From NCBI GenBank assembly GCA_963966185.1, contig CAWZYM010000402.1:1391001-1455000 (forward strand): a DNA stretch of 64,000 nt, written 5' to 3'. Position 1 is the first letter of the stretch, and every line of letters begins with the position of its first letter. A program made the position numbers and the translations under genes. Below the pieces are notes generated by a model. It searched no databases and was not told the origin of the DNA. It was given only the letters and a program-made list of their open reading frames with translations. Shown one piece after another: positions 23,345 through 33,518 of this stretch. Source of the stretch: Rhabditoides inermis. Lineage: Eukaryota > Nematoda > Chromadorea > Rhabditida > Rhabditidae.

Positions 23345-25781
23345 ACACCTGAATCCCCATAGAAAGTGTCGGAGAGCGGGGAGGAAGGGCATGTTGTGGA
23401 AGTGGTGGGCGCGCACATACTGCTCCAGCACGGCCCGGTTGAACGCTCCCGGCTCGCCCAGGTAGATGCCCAGAGCCGACTTGGACAGGCCGGGCGCTGC
23501 AACGCAGTCAGTCAGTAAGTAAGCAAGCCAATTAATGAATCAATTAAACAATCTGTCTCTCAGGCAATCAATCAAATAATGAAGATATAATAATATAAAA
23601 GGTAAAAGGAAAGAAAAAAACCGTCAATCAATCAATCAATAGTCATTTCACAAGCACATAAATTATTCTATTCCCTAAATCAGACATCGTGACACGAATC
23701 GGCGATCGATGCACAGCAACACATCACTGTTTTGAAATAACGATACACAGATTCACACGGCAAAACAATATCGTGTTCCCACACGCGGCGGCGGGCGGTG
23801 CACTATCGAGTGGCAATTTCCCCTAATCTAATGTCGCTACTGCAAAGATCGCGCACAGAATACAAACTAAACATATGATGAGATAGGATGATCAGCCGAT
23901 GTACCGCGAGAAAAACAGTTATTCCGACGTTTCGCCTTTATTAAGGCATTGCCTCAAACTTGGGTAATTAAACCAAAAACAAACACTTACTGGTGTAGAG
24001 AAACTCGGCGACGGCGTCGGCTGAGGGACAGACGAGCCGCTGATCGACAAAGTAGAGGACGCCCTCGGATGGAGACTCGCTGAACTTGAGCCGACCCGTC
24101 GAAAGCAGCTTCCATCGGGGACGCTCTCTGTAAGAGAGCAATATAAACGTAAATCAATTACCACTACTAACAACTACTAACCTATTGCAGTAACACTCAA
24201 TCAATCGTTTATCCGGAATCGTTATCTATGAGTATGACAACAGTCACATAGTAAGTCAGCAGTAATGCCGCAATCCATGCGTGAAATGTGCTAGCCGAAT
24301 GTAATACAACGAGGCGACGTCAATTACTCGCCGCCAACGACGTCAGTGTTTGCCCCCCCCCCTCGGGATTCGATCGATGCTAAGTGCGATGTAAGGTAAA
24401 GGTAAACATCACGTGAGCATACACTACTCATTGCGCAGTTGCAAACCCAACATATAACAAGTTATACAAACACAATCAAATAAAAATATAAAACCACTCA
24501 CCCCTCGCACACATAGTCAAGCGCCTCGAGCTCGTGGTTCACGTCGCGAAGCTCGCTGTGGATCATCTGCAAGCACGAGTTGAACATGGTCGACACACAG
24601 CACGCAATATCACGGTCAAGAATCATACAACTCAAGCAGCATCTTAGGCATGACTGTACGCTTCATATCCACATGATTGTATTGTCATATTCAGATATAA
24701 ATCCGGATAAACAATTGATTGATTAAAAACTAAGTTTGAGTGATTGATTGATGGATTGATTGTTTGACAAGCAGCACAAACAATCGCACATGAATGCTGA
24801 ATCACCTCGATTTCGTGTATGGCCTCGGCGATCTCGTGGCGCAGTCGCCGGTGCTGCGCCCGCTCCTCCTCAGTGAGGCTGTCCAGCTTGGACTTGTGCG
24901 GACTCACCATCACCACTGCAACACACAATGAGCAAGTCAATCAACGTTTCACGAATATTTCACGCAACCCAATGTCACATGATTCACGGGTTGATAAACG
25001 GACGGATTGCATGCATATATGTAGGACACGTGTGATGATTGATTGATTGATTGATATTCATGATAACAAAAAAGGCTAACCACGAATAAAACATCAAGAA
25101 TCAGTAGATAGGAAAACATATGACAGTGGAGCAGATGTCCCTAGGGTTTCCCGCTGAATTAGCAATCGTTGCCTCACTTTCGTGGCGGGAGTACGCTGAA
25201 CTTTAAGAATAAATTCGAGTTTTCGCAGTGAGAATTTTCAAAATAAACAATAAGAAATAGGCGGTTGCCATTTTTGTTGCTATTCTGTACTCTGAAAGAA
25301 ATATTGAAAAATAATACTATAAGTTTCAGAATATACTTGCTCTATAAAAGTTGTGGACATTATCATATAACTACAACCTAAGGCTAAACAACGTTACTTC
25401 AGCAGCAATGAACAAGAATTGTGTATGTAATGTAGAATCTTCAAATATATATTAATGAGACACACGGTGGCGAATGTAATGTCGGTGACACATCAAATGT
25501 GACAAGAGCGTCGGAGCGTGTCACACAATAGCTGTAGCACGCTACCATCACAGCCAGACATTTCACTCATGTTCACTATATTCACATATTTCTTGTATGT
25601 TATGTCACGGAAGATAAACATTAAATATAATATACCATCAGAAACGATTGTACGAGACTGCAATTGATTCGAGTTCACCCATCTTCATCGTTTCCTGACT
25701 TTACTTTCACCTTTCGTAATTCAAACTTGCAAAGTGTTACTCTGTCCGTGTGTGACACCTCCACACACATGACTCACCCAT
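20823..25781 (-). CDS. grp-1: Cytohesin / GRP1-type ARF guanine-nucleotide exchange factor
   Basis: Sec7-domain exchange factor that loads GTP on ARF at phosphoinositide-rich membranes. Coding exons: 25781-25778, 24915-24806, 24566-24502, 24127-23991, 23496-23349, 23172-23084, 22822-22674, 22487-22367, 21832-21735, 21489-21358, 21197-21118, 20976-20823. They total 1287 nt, 428 aa; vertebrate cytohesins are about 400. An N-terminal coiled coil spans about residues 10-60. Sec7 spans about 70-250, with the catalytic glutamate in [11 protein letters not shown] (about E159) and the motif [20 protein letters not shown] domain spans about 265-385 ([29 protein letters not shown]), followed by a basic tail rich in Lys and Arg. 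The first coding exon is only ATGG. The PH loop appears to be the two-glycine form. Several introns carry repeats, including an SL1-bearing element. Confidence 0.95.
21003..21110. repeat. Short tandem repeat, unit about 18 bp
   Basis: Repeats of CTACGTCTCACCACGT and close variants in the last cytohesin intron. Confidence 0.85.
21497..21612. repeat. Imperfect hairpin-forming palindrome
   Basis: The left side (TTCAGTCTCTTCGAAAC...CGCCTTCGAAACAC) is roughly the reverse complement of the right side (TCGAAGGCGTTTCGAAG...TTCGAACGAACAGACTGA). It lies in a cytohesin intron. Confidence 0.65.
22170..22224. repeat. (GA)n microsatellite
   Basis: About 27 GA units in a cytohesin intron. Confidence 0.95.
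22838..23062. repeat. Intronic tandem duplication, unit about 110 bp
   Basis: Two copies share GAGTGCGGTTTAGGTCAC, TGACGAAACCGATA and CATATTCATGTTTGCGATTC, in the same order. They lie in the cytohesin intron between the exons at 23172-23084 and 22822-22674. Confidence 0.8.
23275..23340. repeat. (GA)n microsatellite next to a splice donor
   Basis: About 33 GA units that stop 8 bp from the 5' splice site of the cytohesin exon at 23496-23349. Confidence 0.95.
23922..23974 (-). repeat. Dispersed element containing an exact SL1 spliced-leader sequence, copy 1
   Basis: On the minus strand, 23974-23953 is identical to the 22-nt C. elegans SL1 exon, which starts GGTTTAATTACCC. It continues with a small hairpin (GCCTT-AATA-AAGGC) and GAAACGTCGG. 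It is not an SL RNA gene: the base after the leader is GC rather than the GT donor, and I see no Sm site. A second copy is at 39379-39447. It lies in a cytohesin intron just inside the donor of the exon at 24127-23991. Confidence 0.85.
24648..24724 (+). repeat. Dispersed repeat B with (ATTG)n tail
   Basis: The pattern GGCATGACTGTACGCTTCAT ... AGATATAA ... CCGGATAAACAATTGATTGATT recurs at 36121-36210. Shorter 3' ends recur at 44065-44157, 44612-44656 and 42132-42172, and inverted ones at 4905-4958 and 24188-24236. This looks like a family of short retroposons sharing a 3' tail. Confidence 0.7.
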
Positions 25782-26345
25782 GGATGGTATCAAGCCGCGA
25801 TGCGCACACAACACCACATATTCGCCATATATATTGATCTCGCCCTTTCTGCAGAGTATTCAAATGAGCGTCGGCGATCGTGCGAGGGGGGATCGATAGC
25901 CGACTCGCAGTCACTGATAAGGGGTAGTGTGGTTTTCGCACCGCTTCTAGAGTCGTCCTTCACTCCAGCTGACTCACCTGCTTTTGCGTAACCGATCCGT
26001 GCGATGACACTTTTCGGAACAGGATTCGCCCGCCGATTAGTCATAGTCGTTAGCCAGTTCGTGTGCACACTCATTATCACCATTATCGCTCATTATCGGC
26101 TCTATAACCGGTTACGCGCACCACAAAAGCCTCGAGATTTTCGCTATTGTTTTAGAGACAATCTTCAAAAACGGAGTCGCTGCAGCTGCGAAACGCATGC
26201 GCGATCGTTTTGGCGCGCGTGGCTCGGCACACAGCTGATCGGGGGTGACGTCATCGGGCCGCTACTTCTTCTGTTTCCGTTTGTCTCTCCACCCTTCATA
26301 TAGCCGCGGGGCACGCACCGCCCACACACAGAACAACACAGACAG
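25782..26345. promoter_or_regulatory. Divergent promoter region between cytohesin and the ITIH-like gene
   Basis: 564 bp separate the two start codons on opposite strands. A minus-strand donor (GCAAAAGCAG followed by gtgagt, near 25971-25977) suggests an untranslated first exon for cytohesin. A TATA-like CATATAGC lies about 50 nt upstream of the ITIH-like ATG. No other gene is visible. Confidence 0.4.
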
Positions 26346-28959
26346 ATGTTTCGGATAGCGGTGCTGCTCGCTCTCGCTGCGTGCTGTGTGAGTCTAGTTT
26401 ACTTATTTGTTTACTTGTTTACCTATTTACTTGTTCACAGAATGCGGCGGCGGTGGTGAAATACCTGCACGTGCTGTCGGAGGTACAGACGCGATTCGCC
26501 AACACCGATCTCATTTCGCTCATCGAAAACGGCGGCGCTGAAAGGGAGAACGTTAGTGATCACTTTTTTCATGGTTTCCTTTCTACCATCGATGTTTGTT
26601 TTTGCATGTGCGACGCAGTGCCTGCAGTACATTATTATCACAAGTCATCAACCATTCGTTCTTTCATCCCTAATTCATTATAGATCACCTACACAGCCGA
26701 GCTGCCGCCTGGCGCGTTCATCAAGGCGTTCTACCTGTGAGTCTCAACTCTCTTAGCCCCTGAGCTTATATTACGGCTCATTTCATCTGTACATTCATTG
26801 TATATTCATTGTATACCGGCAGTAATAATAAAAAATAAACCCGCGAGCTTGCAGGGAGCGGTATGGCGAGGTCACGTTCGGCCAGATCAAGGAGAAGTCG
26901 CTGGCGGAGCAGGAGTTCGAGGTGGCCGCCAAGGACGGGAAGACGGCCGCGAGGCTGAGGGAGAGGTGGGGCATTCAAGTTGCGTTACTATGAAACACTT
27001 TCCTTCCGAATTGTCCCCAAAACACTCCCGAACACTTCGGAATGCCTTGCTATCCCTTCGGAACACTTTGGCTTTCGAAGAAACTGACCGCACCTTCAAC
27101 TGGTTCATTTTGGTGATACAAAAACATGCATGTGCACATCCTATTAATCACATCCAGTCAGGTGATAGGAGCCGAAACTGCAGTTCCTACTATTTCTTAT
27201 CACACCATTCATATGTTCACTTATTATTATACTGTTTCTGCCGCGTCAATAACTGATTCCTTCACAGCAACCTGAACACGTTCGAGCTGACGCTGTCGCT
27301 CGCGCCCTTCTCCACCGTCTCCTTCAACCTCACCTACCAGGAGATCCTCCACAAGTCGCACTCCCTCTACAAGCACGTCATCAACGTGAAGAGCGACCTG
27401 GTATGTTTGCGGAAAACATTCAATGTTGTCAGTTTTTCGTGTTCATCTCGGTCGGGTGACACATGTGTTGTCAATTCGCTCTCGAAATTGCCATCGGCGG
27501 TGAATTCGCAAATGCGAACGGGACATTACTCACGTTATCAGAATCAGAATCATGTTTATCTCGAATCAAGTAGCACATAGGTAATTACGGCGAGGTTACG
27601 GTAAGGTGTTTTAATCGGTGTTTGGGCCAACAATTTTCCGTTTGAAAACGAGACAGTTCGGGGCTTGTTTGAACCTTCTTATGTTACAGCCGATCACTGA
27701 TCTCGAGATGAACGTATTACTCGCCGATCGGCACAACTTCTCCACCATCCACGTGCCACAGTTCGGAAGCGGACTCGCCGAGCTGCCCAATTCCGAGCTG
27801 CTTAAGAGAGACGGTAAGGGAGAGAGAGAGAAGGAGTGAGAGAGAGAGAGAGAGAGCGAGAGAGTTAGAAAGAGAGAGAGAGAGAGAGTTAGAAAGAGAG
27901 AGCGAGCGAGCGAGAGAGAGAGAGAGAGGGGGGGAGAGAGAGAGAAAGAGGGAGAGAGAGAGAGTTAGAAAGAGAGAGAGAGAGAGAGATGTGCACACCA
28001 TTCAGCGGACACTCGGGTGCAGGTGCAGCAGGCGTCCGATCCGACGGGCAGCCTGGCCTACGTCAACTTCTCACCTGGTCAGAGCAGCGAGGGTCAGCTG
28101 GTGCTGCTGTACAATACCACCCTGCCGGAGGGAGAGAGCGAGCTGCAAGTGGTGCGTTCGTCGGGTCGAAACGTTGCAGGAACTCGGATACTCGGAATTT
28201 GAATTCGAATAGGTTTCGTCTCCCACTCAGAATCATAATATTCATGTCGAAACCAGTAGTACATGTTGTTAGTGATGGAAGCGACAGTGATGTCAATTAC
28301 GGGTTGGTGTTTTTCTATTTGTGAACCCAAAAACACCCGCCAACTTGCCTTCCACAACTACTTCCAACTTCCTCTGAATAGCCTCAAACCACTTCAAACA
28401 AGTTGTGATTGCCCTCAAACCACTTCGAACTACTTCGAAAATGATTTCCGAATAGAGTGACCACGTCTCTATTAGGTGAACGGCTACTTCCTGCACCAGT
28501 ACGCTCCTCCCGCCGACGCGGTGCCGGGCAACAAGACGGTGGTGTTCGTTCTCGACAAGTCGGGCTCGATGCGCGGCGAGAAGCTGCAGCAGGTGCGTAT
28601 TCGTTGTCACTGGTTTTCCGTAATGTATAATACATGTTTATCTGTCCCGTGACATAACATACACGAATATGTGAAAATAGCAAACAGGATATGGCAAATA
28701 TGGAGCTGGCCCTAGGCTAAGTGGTGTGAACAATCAGCTACTTATGGGCGCTTTGTCGCTGATTTTGCGTCTTCAATTTCACTCTATGACTCTATTGCCG
28801 CACCGATTTTCAAGGAGCAAAGAACTAGACGCATGCATAGATTTTTGCAGTTGAAAGAGTCGTTCAACACCATCCTCGACGAGGTCAGCGAGAACGACAC
28901 CATCAACATTCTGCTGTTCGACAAGGTGGGAACCATCCTCTATGATCTACCTTTCTTGT

Positions 28960-29008
<49 letters not shown>

Positions 29009-31941
29009 GCAATCCGCACCTATTTCAGGGAGTGACGGCATGGAAGCCTCTGCCTATCAAGCTGGATGCCGAGAGCCGACTCGAAGCGAAGAATGTGAGT
29101 CCCCTAGTTGTTTTTTTCCATTAAACCCGCGTCAGTTAGTGTCAGCCATTCACCTTTTCATTTGCAGTACATCGAGGGAATTTCTGCCGGCGGTGGCACG
29201 AACATGGGCGAGGCACTCCGCGAGGGCATGCAGGTGTGTCTTCATCAATTTATTTGATATTTATTGATAGTGATATATATGATTATTGATATTGATATAT
29301 CTGATATTGATAATCTTTATTGATTACATATTCATTAAAACCCAACTTCCTCTGCTAACGTTGTCGTAATTCAATTTCCACCGACTAAACAAAAAAGAAG
29401 AAAAGATATGGTAACATTTCATCATTGCGTTGACCAGAATCCGACGAGCAGCCAATGTCGTTGAAAATAAACTTCCAAATGAACGATTCGATTGCAGATG
29501 TTGACCGACGCGAACATTGACCAGCCGCGGTTCGTGTCGATGCTGGTGTTCCTCACCGACGGACAGCCGACGATCGGCGAGCTGGTGGGTCGAGGCTGGT
29601 CCAGACAATTATGTAATGATGAAAAATAATGTTTCAAACTATGTGAGCAGAGTGTCCGAAGACGTGAAGTGTCATATAGATACTTCATGCGGTTGTATGA
29701 TAACACGTGAAAAAAGGGAATGTACAACAAGACAAAATCGTTTGAATTGATAAACAAACGTTTAAAGTCAAATAGAGAGCTACCAGATGATATGTCGATA
29801 TGTGTTGTTCAGAACGCTGCGGAGATGATCGCGGAGATGCGCAAGTACTCGTCGTCGTTCGTCATCCACTCGGTCTCGTTCGGACGCGCCGCCGACTACC
29901 AGCTCATGAAGAAGTAAGACGGAATCTTGTGGTCACTTTCCTGTGAAAATCACTTGATTACTTGATCACTTCTTATTTACTTTCTCACTTGAGCGCTCAA
30001 GGTAGCGCGGATCCCATCTTCCTCTAACAACTATATCTTGTAAGTAGTTTGGTCCCGCGTGGATGTTGCCCATGCGATGCCGTTGCCCATATGTCTCTAA
30101 CACAGGGAGTGTTACCAACGGTTGCCATACAGGATCTCCGCGCAATACAACGGCCTCGCGCGGCGCATCTTCGAATCCTCCGACGCTGGCCTGCAGATCG
30201 CCGGTGAGTGGACTCGATTGGTCAACATAAAAAAATAATCTGAAAAAATCAAAATATTCAATCGGAATCGCAAACATTTTATTAGCTGGTCATAGCTAGA
30301 TTCCTTCCCCCCCCCATCACACATTCACTTTAGGCTTCTACGATGACATCTCGCTGCCAATCATGAAGAACATGAAGATCTCGTACATCGACGAGAGCGT
30401 CGATTCCACGTCCATCGTCACTCCCGACGACGGCTCGTTGTTGTTCGCCGGAAACGACGTCGTCACTGTTGGAAAACTCAACGACGACGCGCCTGTGAGT
30501 TTAGTTAACGATTATGAAACATACACTTCATTAATGGTACAAGTGAAAAGTTTCTGCCCATTCACCTGACAGTTGTGCTGTCAGATCTCAGATTGCCGAG
30601 TTTTTTTTCGTTTGTTTTGCGACCACACTCGTTTAGATTGAGTCGATCAACGCGCTACTCGAGGGCACGACTGAACAGGGAGTGGAAGTCGTGGTGAGTT
30701 ACACCAATGTAAAATCGTATATGATCCTTCCATGTTATGGACTCGTTCAGAAGATCGACGTGAAATGAAATGTTGTTTTTTTTTATTTTTTTTTATTTAT
30801 TCGTTCAGAAAACCGAGGTGAAACCGTCATCCGTGTGCTACGAAGAGTCACTGGTGAACGAGCTCAATGTCAAGGAAGTGAAGACCATCGAGGTAATTCC
30901 ATGTTCACTTCCTTACCTCATCAATTAAACTCTTTTCTGACAGGCGGGGTTTTTACCTTTCATGGTCTGGTAAATCGCAAATTCAAAGTTCAACGTCACG
31001 TTTTGCAGATCTGCGGTCGGGACAACTCGATTGGCAACTTTATCGAACGCATGTGGGCGCACCAAACGGTGCTCAAGTACGAGCAACTGCTCGACGTGCA
31101 GACGAAGAGCGCGGAAGAGAAGAAGAACGTCGCCGAGCAAGTGAAGCGGCTCGCGCTCAAGGTACGTACCTATTCTACATATTCTATACGTGATATGTAC
31201 CCAGACAGACGTTTCCCGCCTCTCATACTCTCACACGTACTTCGTGTGTGGCCCTAAAGAATCACAACACACAATAGAAACCGTGAAGCGTTGCAAACCT
31301 GTCTTTTTACTATAGGTACATGTATAATCCCTACGGTGTACCAGTAATACTTGTTCCAGTACGGTTTCGTGACGTCGCAGACGGCGATGGTGGTCGTCGT
31401 GGACGGGGAGAAGCAGACGCTGCAGGAGGTGAACGAGGAAGACGCCGGAGGAGACAACGTGAGTCTCTGTCTCAACTCTACTAACTACTAACTACTGACA
31501 CGCAACTGATTTCACTATACGTTTCTCACCACTAACTCATAAATGATATAGTTTAACCGTATACGTTGTCGATTCTGATCACTAATTCATAACTGATATA
31601 GATTAACCGTATACGTTTTCAGTTCTGACAACTAAACTAATTCATGATACTGATATAGTTCCGTAATACGTTTCCATTTCTGATCATTAACACATGATTA
31701 CTGATATAGTTTCACCGTATACGTGTTCAGTTCTAACCATGATAACTATAGTTTACTTACTAACAAGCATTAACCACAGGTCTACCGAATCTACCCGGAC
31801 CCGCAGCAGGGCTTTCTCGGTCTTCTTACAATCGCCGTCTTGATCATTCTCGTCTTCATTTTCCTGATTCGCAGGAACTGGCCGACGCGACGCTTCAAGT
31901 TCGCGCCCACTAGCCCCGTGTCTCTATTCGACGAGGAGTAG
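26346..31941 (+). CDS. ITIH-like VIT + VWA type I membrane protein
   Basis: Relative of inter-alpha-trypsin-inhibitor heavy chains. Coding exons: 26346-26387, 26441-26551, 26684-26736, 26855-26965, 27268-27400, 27690-27813, 28006-28151, 28476-28592, 28851-28925, 29029-29094, 29168-29233, 29498-29584, 29813-29913, 30133-30203, 30334-30494, 30637-30693, 30809-30892, 31009-31161, 31360-31458, 31780-31941. They total 2019 nt, 672 aa. A signal peptide covers about residues 1-16. A VIT region spans about 20-200 (FIKAFYLERYGEVTFGQIKE). The VWA domain spans about 260-420 with a complete MIDAS: DKSGS at 267-271, the Thr of GGGTNM at about 337, and TDG with Asp at about 369. The last exon adds a membrane helix (about 631-649, LLTIAVLIILVFIFLI) and a short basic tail. 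Secreted vertebrate ITIH proteins lack this anchor, so a cell-surface, metal-dependent ligand-binding role is inferred. Confidence 0.85.
27823..27990. repeat. (GA)n-rich intronic block
   Basis: About 170 bp of GA with occasional interruptions, in the ITIH-like intron before the exon at 28006. Confidence 0.9.
28964..29005. repeat. (CT)n microsatellite
   Basis: About 20 CT units in the ITIH-like intron before the exon at 29029. Confidence 0.95.
29341..29400 (+). mobile_element. 5'-truncated copy of the tRNA-derived SINE (family 1)
   Basis: Matches the last part of the copies at 6931-7244 and 44662-44944 (CCCAACT...TCTGCT.ACGT.GTCGTAAT, then GGCTA or GACTAAAC and an A-rich tail). The tRNA head is missing. 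It is intronic in the ITIH-like gene. Confidence 0.65.
31520..31750. repeat. Tandem repeat, four diverged units of about 60 bp
   Basis: Units share ACTGATATAG, a T-rich part and CCGTATACGT. They fill most of the last ITIH-like intron, and some end in acceptor-like GTTTTCAG or GTGTTCAG. Confidence 0.75.
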
Positions 31942-32138
31942 TTTAGTGTTGAACCTGATCCTTCCCACCCGCCATAACCCAGTGATCTCACCGCCTTCTC
32001 TCACTCCACTCACTTTACCCACTCACTCACACTGTTTCACTTGTTTTGCTCAACGCGTTGTGATTTTTTGTTGCCCGATAGTGATATAAAGTTTGAAAAA
32101 ACGTTACAATAGTGTATTGATGAAATGCTATTTTGCAG

Positions 32139-33227
32139 ACCGACGATCAGCCGAGGCGATTGCGTGAGTTGAATTTTTCACATTTTTGAATTGAACACGT
32201 CATTTGTACTTGGAGATCATCGTACCAAATTTCATAAGAAAAAGTTCGGGCCCACTCCGGGGGCACTCTGGCTCACACTTTTGCTATTCCATATAGCGAG
32301 TAGTTGGTTCAGATGTGTGCTATCTGAACCAAATACATTTTGCTTTGTAGACGCCGCCGAGTTGTCGTCCAAGTTCAAGGTACCGTTCAACGCCAAGCAG
32401 GAGATATACACAGGTAGAAAAAATTGTGGGACTTCTCGTATGAAACCACTTCTAGGAGACTGTCACGTGCACCTCTTTGTCATCGTCGATCGCGCGTGGA
32501 CTAGGAAGCTGAACGCCATCAAGGCACGTCTCTCTCTCCCTTCCCTTTTCTCTCTCTTCTCTCTTCCTCCCTCCCTCCCTCCCTCCCTCCCTCCCTCCCT
32601 CCCTCCCTCCCTCCCTCCCTCCCTCCCTCCCTCCCTCCCTCCCTCCCTCCCTCCCTCCCTCCCTCCCTCCCTCCCTCCCTCCCTCCCTCCCTCCCTCCCT
32701 CCCTCCCTCCCTCCCTCCCTCCCTCCCTCCCTCCCCCCTCCCTCCCTCACCCTCCCCGTACAGGCGCACAACCTGGTGAAGGATCTGTTCCGCTCGCTGC
32801 CGACCGTCTCGCACTCTCTCGGCAGCATCCTCCCCAACAGGAGTATCTCGATAGACGCGGGCGACGAGGAGGCTCTGTTCTCGCACGTGGCCAAGGAGAG
32901 GGCGAGCCGCGTGCAGCTGCTCGTGCTATCCGAGATGTCGGCCAGTCTAGAGCGACCGCTCACCTACCTGCAGGTAACGAATAGTTATTACACATAAGGA
33001 TGCTGGAAATGCTGAACAATGACAGTAGAGTATGGTTCTGGAAGGCTGACAAGACGCATTCATCGATTTCTGTCTAGGTGCTGCAACCCGCGCTGCAGAA
33101 GATGCTGATCGTCAATCCGTTCGCCACCTTCTCGCCCGATCAGAAGGCGTTGCTGCGCGAGGTGGATGACGTCATCGTCTACGAATCGCCCAGCCCCAAG
33201 GAACTCATCGCTCAGATCACGTGCTAA
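32139..33227 (+). CDS. Alternative 3' coding exons of the ITIH-like gene, or a separate short gene
   Basis: Exons 32139-32163, 32351-32413, 32456-32523, 32764-32973 and 33078-33227 join in one frame for 516 nt (171 aa plus stop). No in-frame ATG starts the first exons, and the first exon opens in the phase left by the ITIH-like exon ending at 31458. It could therefore replace the membrane-anchor exon. The alternative is a separate, spliced-leader-receiving gene whose start I have not found. The product is not recognised; visible pieces include HVHLFVIVDRAW, KAHNLVKDLFRSLPTV and PFATFSPDQKALLREVDD. The intron 32414-32455 is only 42 nt. The intron 32524-32763 starts with GC, holds a CCCT repeat and is open in frame. 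A plus-strand AATAAA lies at 33377-33382. Confidence 0.5.
32566..32735. repeat. (CCCT)n tetranucleotide microsatellite
   Basis: About 42 units with almost no interruptions, inside a GC-AG intron of the exons at 32139-33227. Because the flanking intron is open in frame, its retention would add a long Pro-Ser-Leu repeat. Confidence 0.97.
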
Positions 33228-33301
33228 TCTTCTTTTTCATCTATTTACTAATCTCATGATCTTGTTGTACATATTGATGTAATTGTTATATATTATATAT
33301 C

Positions 33302-33307
33302 TTTATT
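33302..33307 (-). terminator. Poly(A) signal of the FH3-like gene
   Basis: AATAAA on the minus strand, 212 nt past the stop at 33519. The plus-strand signal of the neighbouring gene (33377-33382) lies beyond it, so the two convergent transcripts probably overlap at their ends. Confidence 0.6.
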
Positions 33308-33376
33308 CAAACACAAACGGCGGCAATGACACAATCAGCACTCTTGTTCAATATTCTCCAAAATGCACAACACTTG

Positions 33377-33382
33377 AATAAA
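33377..33382 (+). terminator. Poly(A) signal of the plus-strand exons at 32139-33227
   Basis: AATAAA, 150 nt after the plus-strand stop at 33225-33227. Confidence 0.55.
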
Positions 33383-33518
33383 GACTGACAAAAACTTGAT
33401 AAGAAAGTGAGTTGAGCTTGTAGGTGAGCAGAGTTATGGGGAAAGGAGAGAAACTGCACGGGGAACAGCATAACTAACTGGGACCAGCCACGAAGGGACC
33501 ATCCACTAGGGGACCATC

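Noticed and set aside
23953..23974. A functional SL1 RNA gene
   Set aside because: There is no GT donor after the leader, no Sm-binding site, and the downstream sequence matches the repeat copy at 39379.
32191..32997. A 268-codon plus-strand open frame with a long Ser-Leu-Pro repeat
   Set aside because: It reads through two introns and the (CCCT)n microsatellite and has no ATG; only parts of it are exons of the model at 32139-33227.
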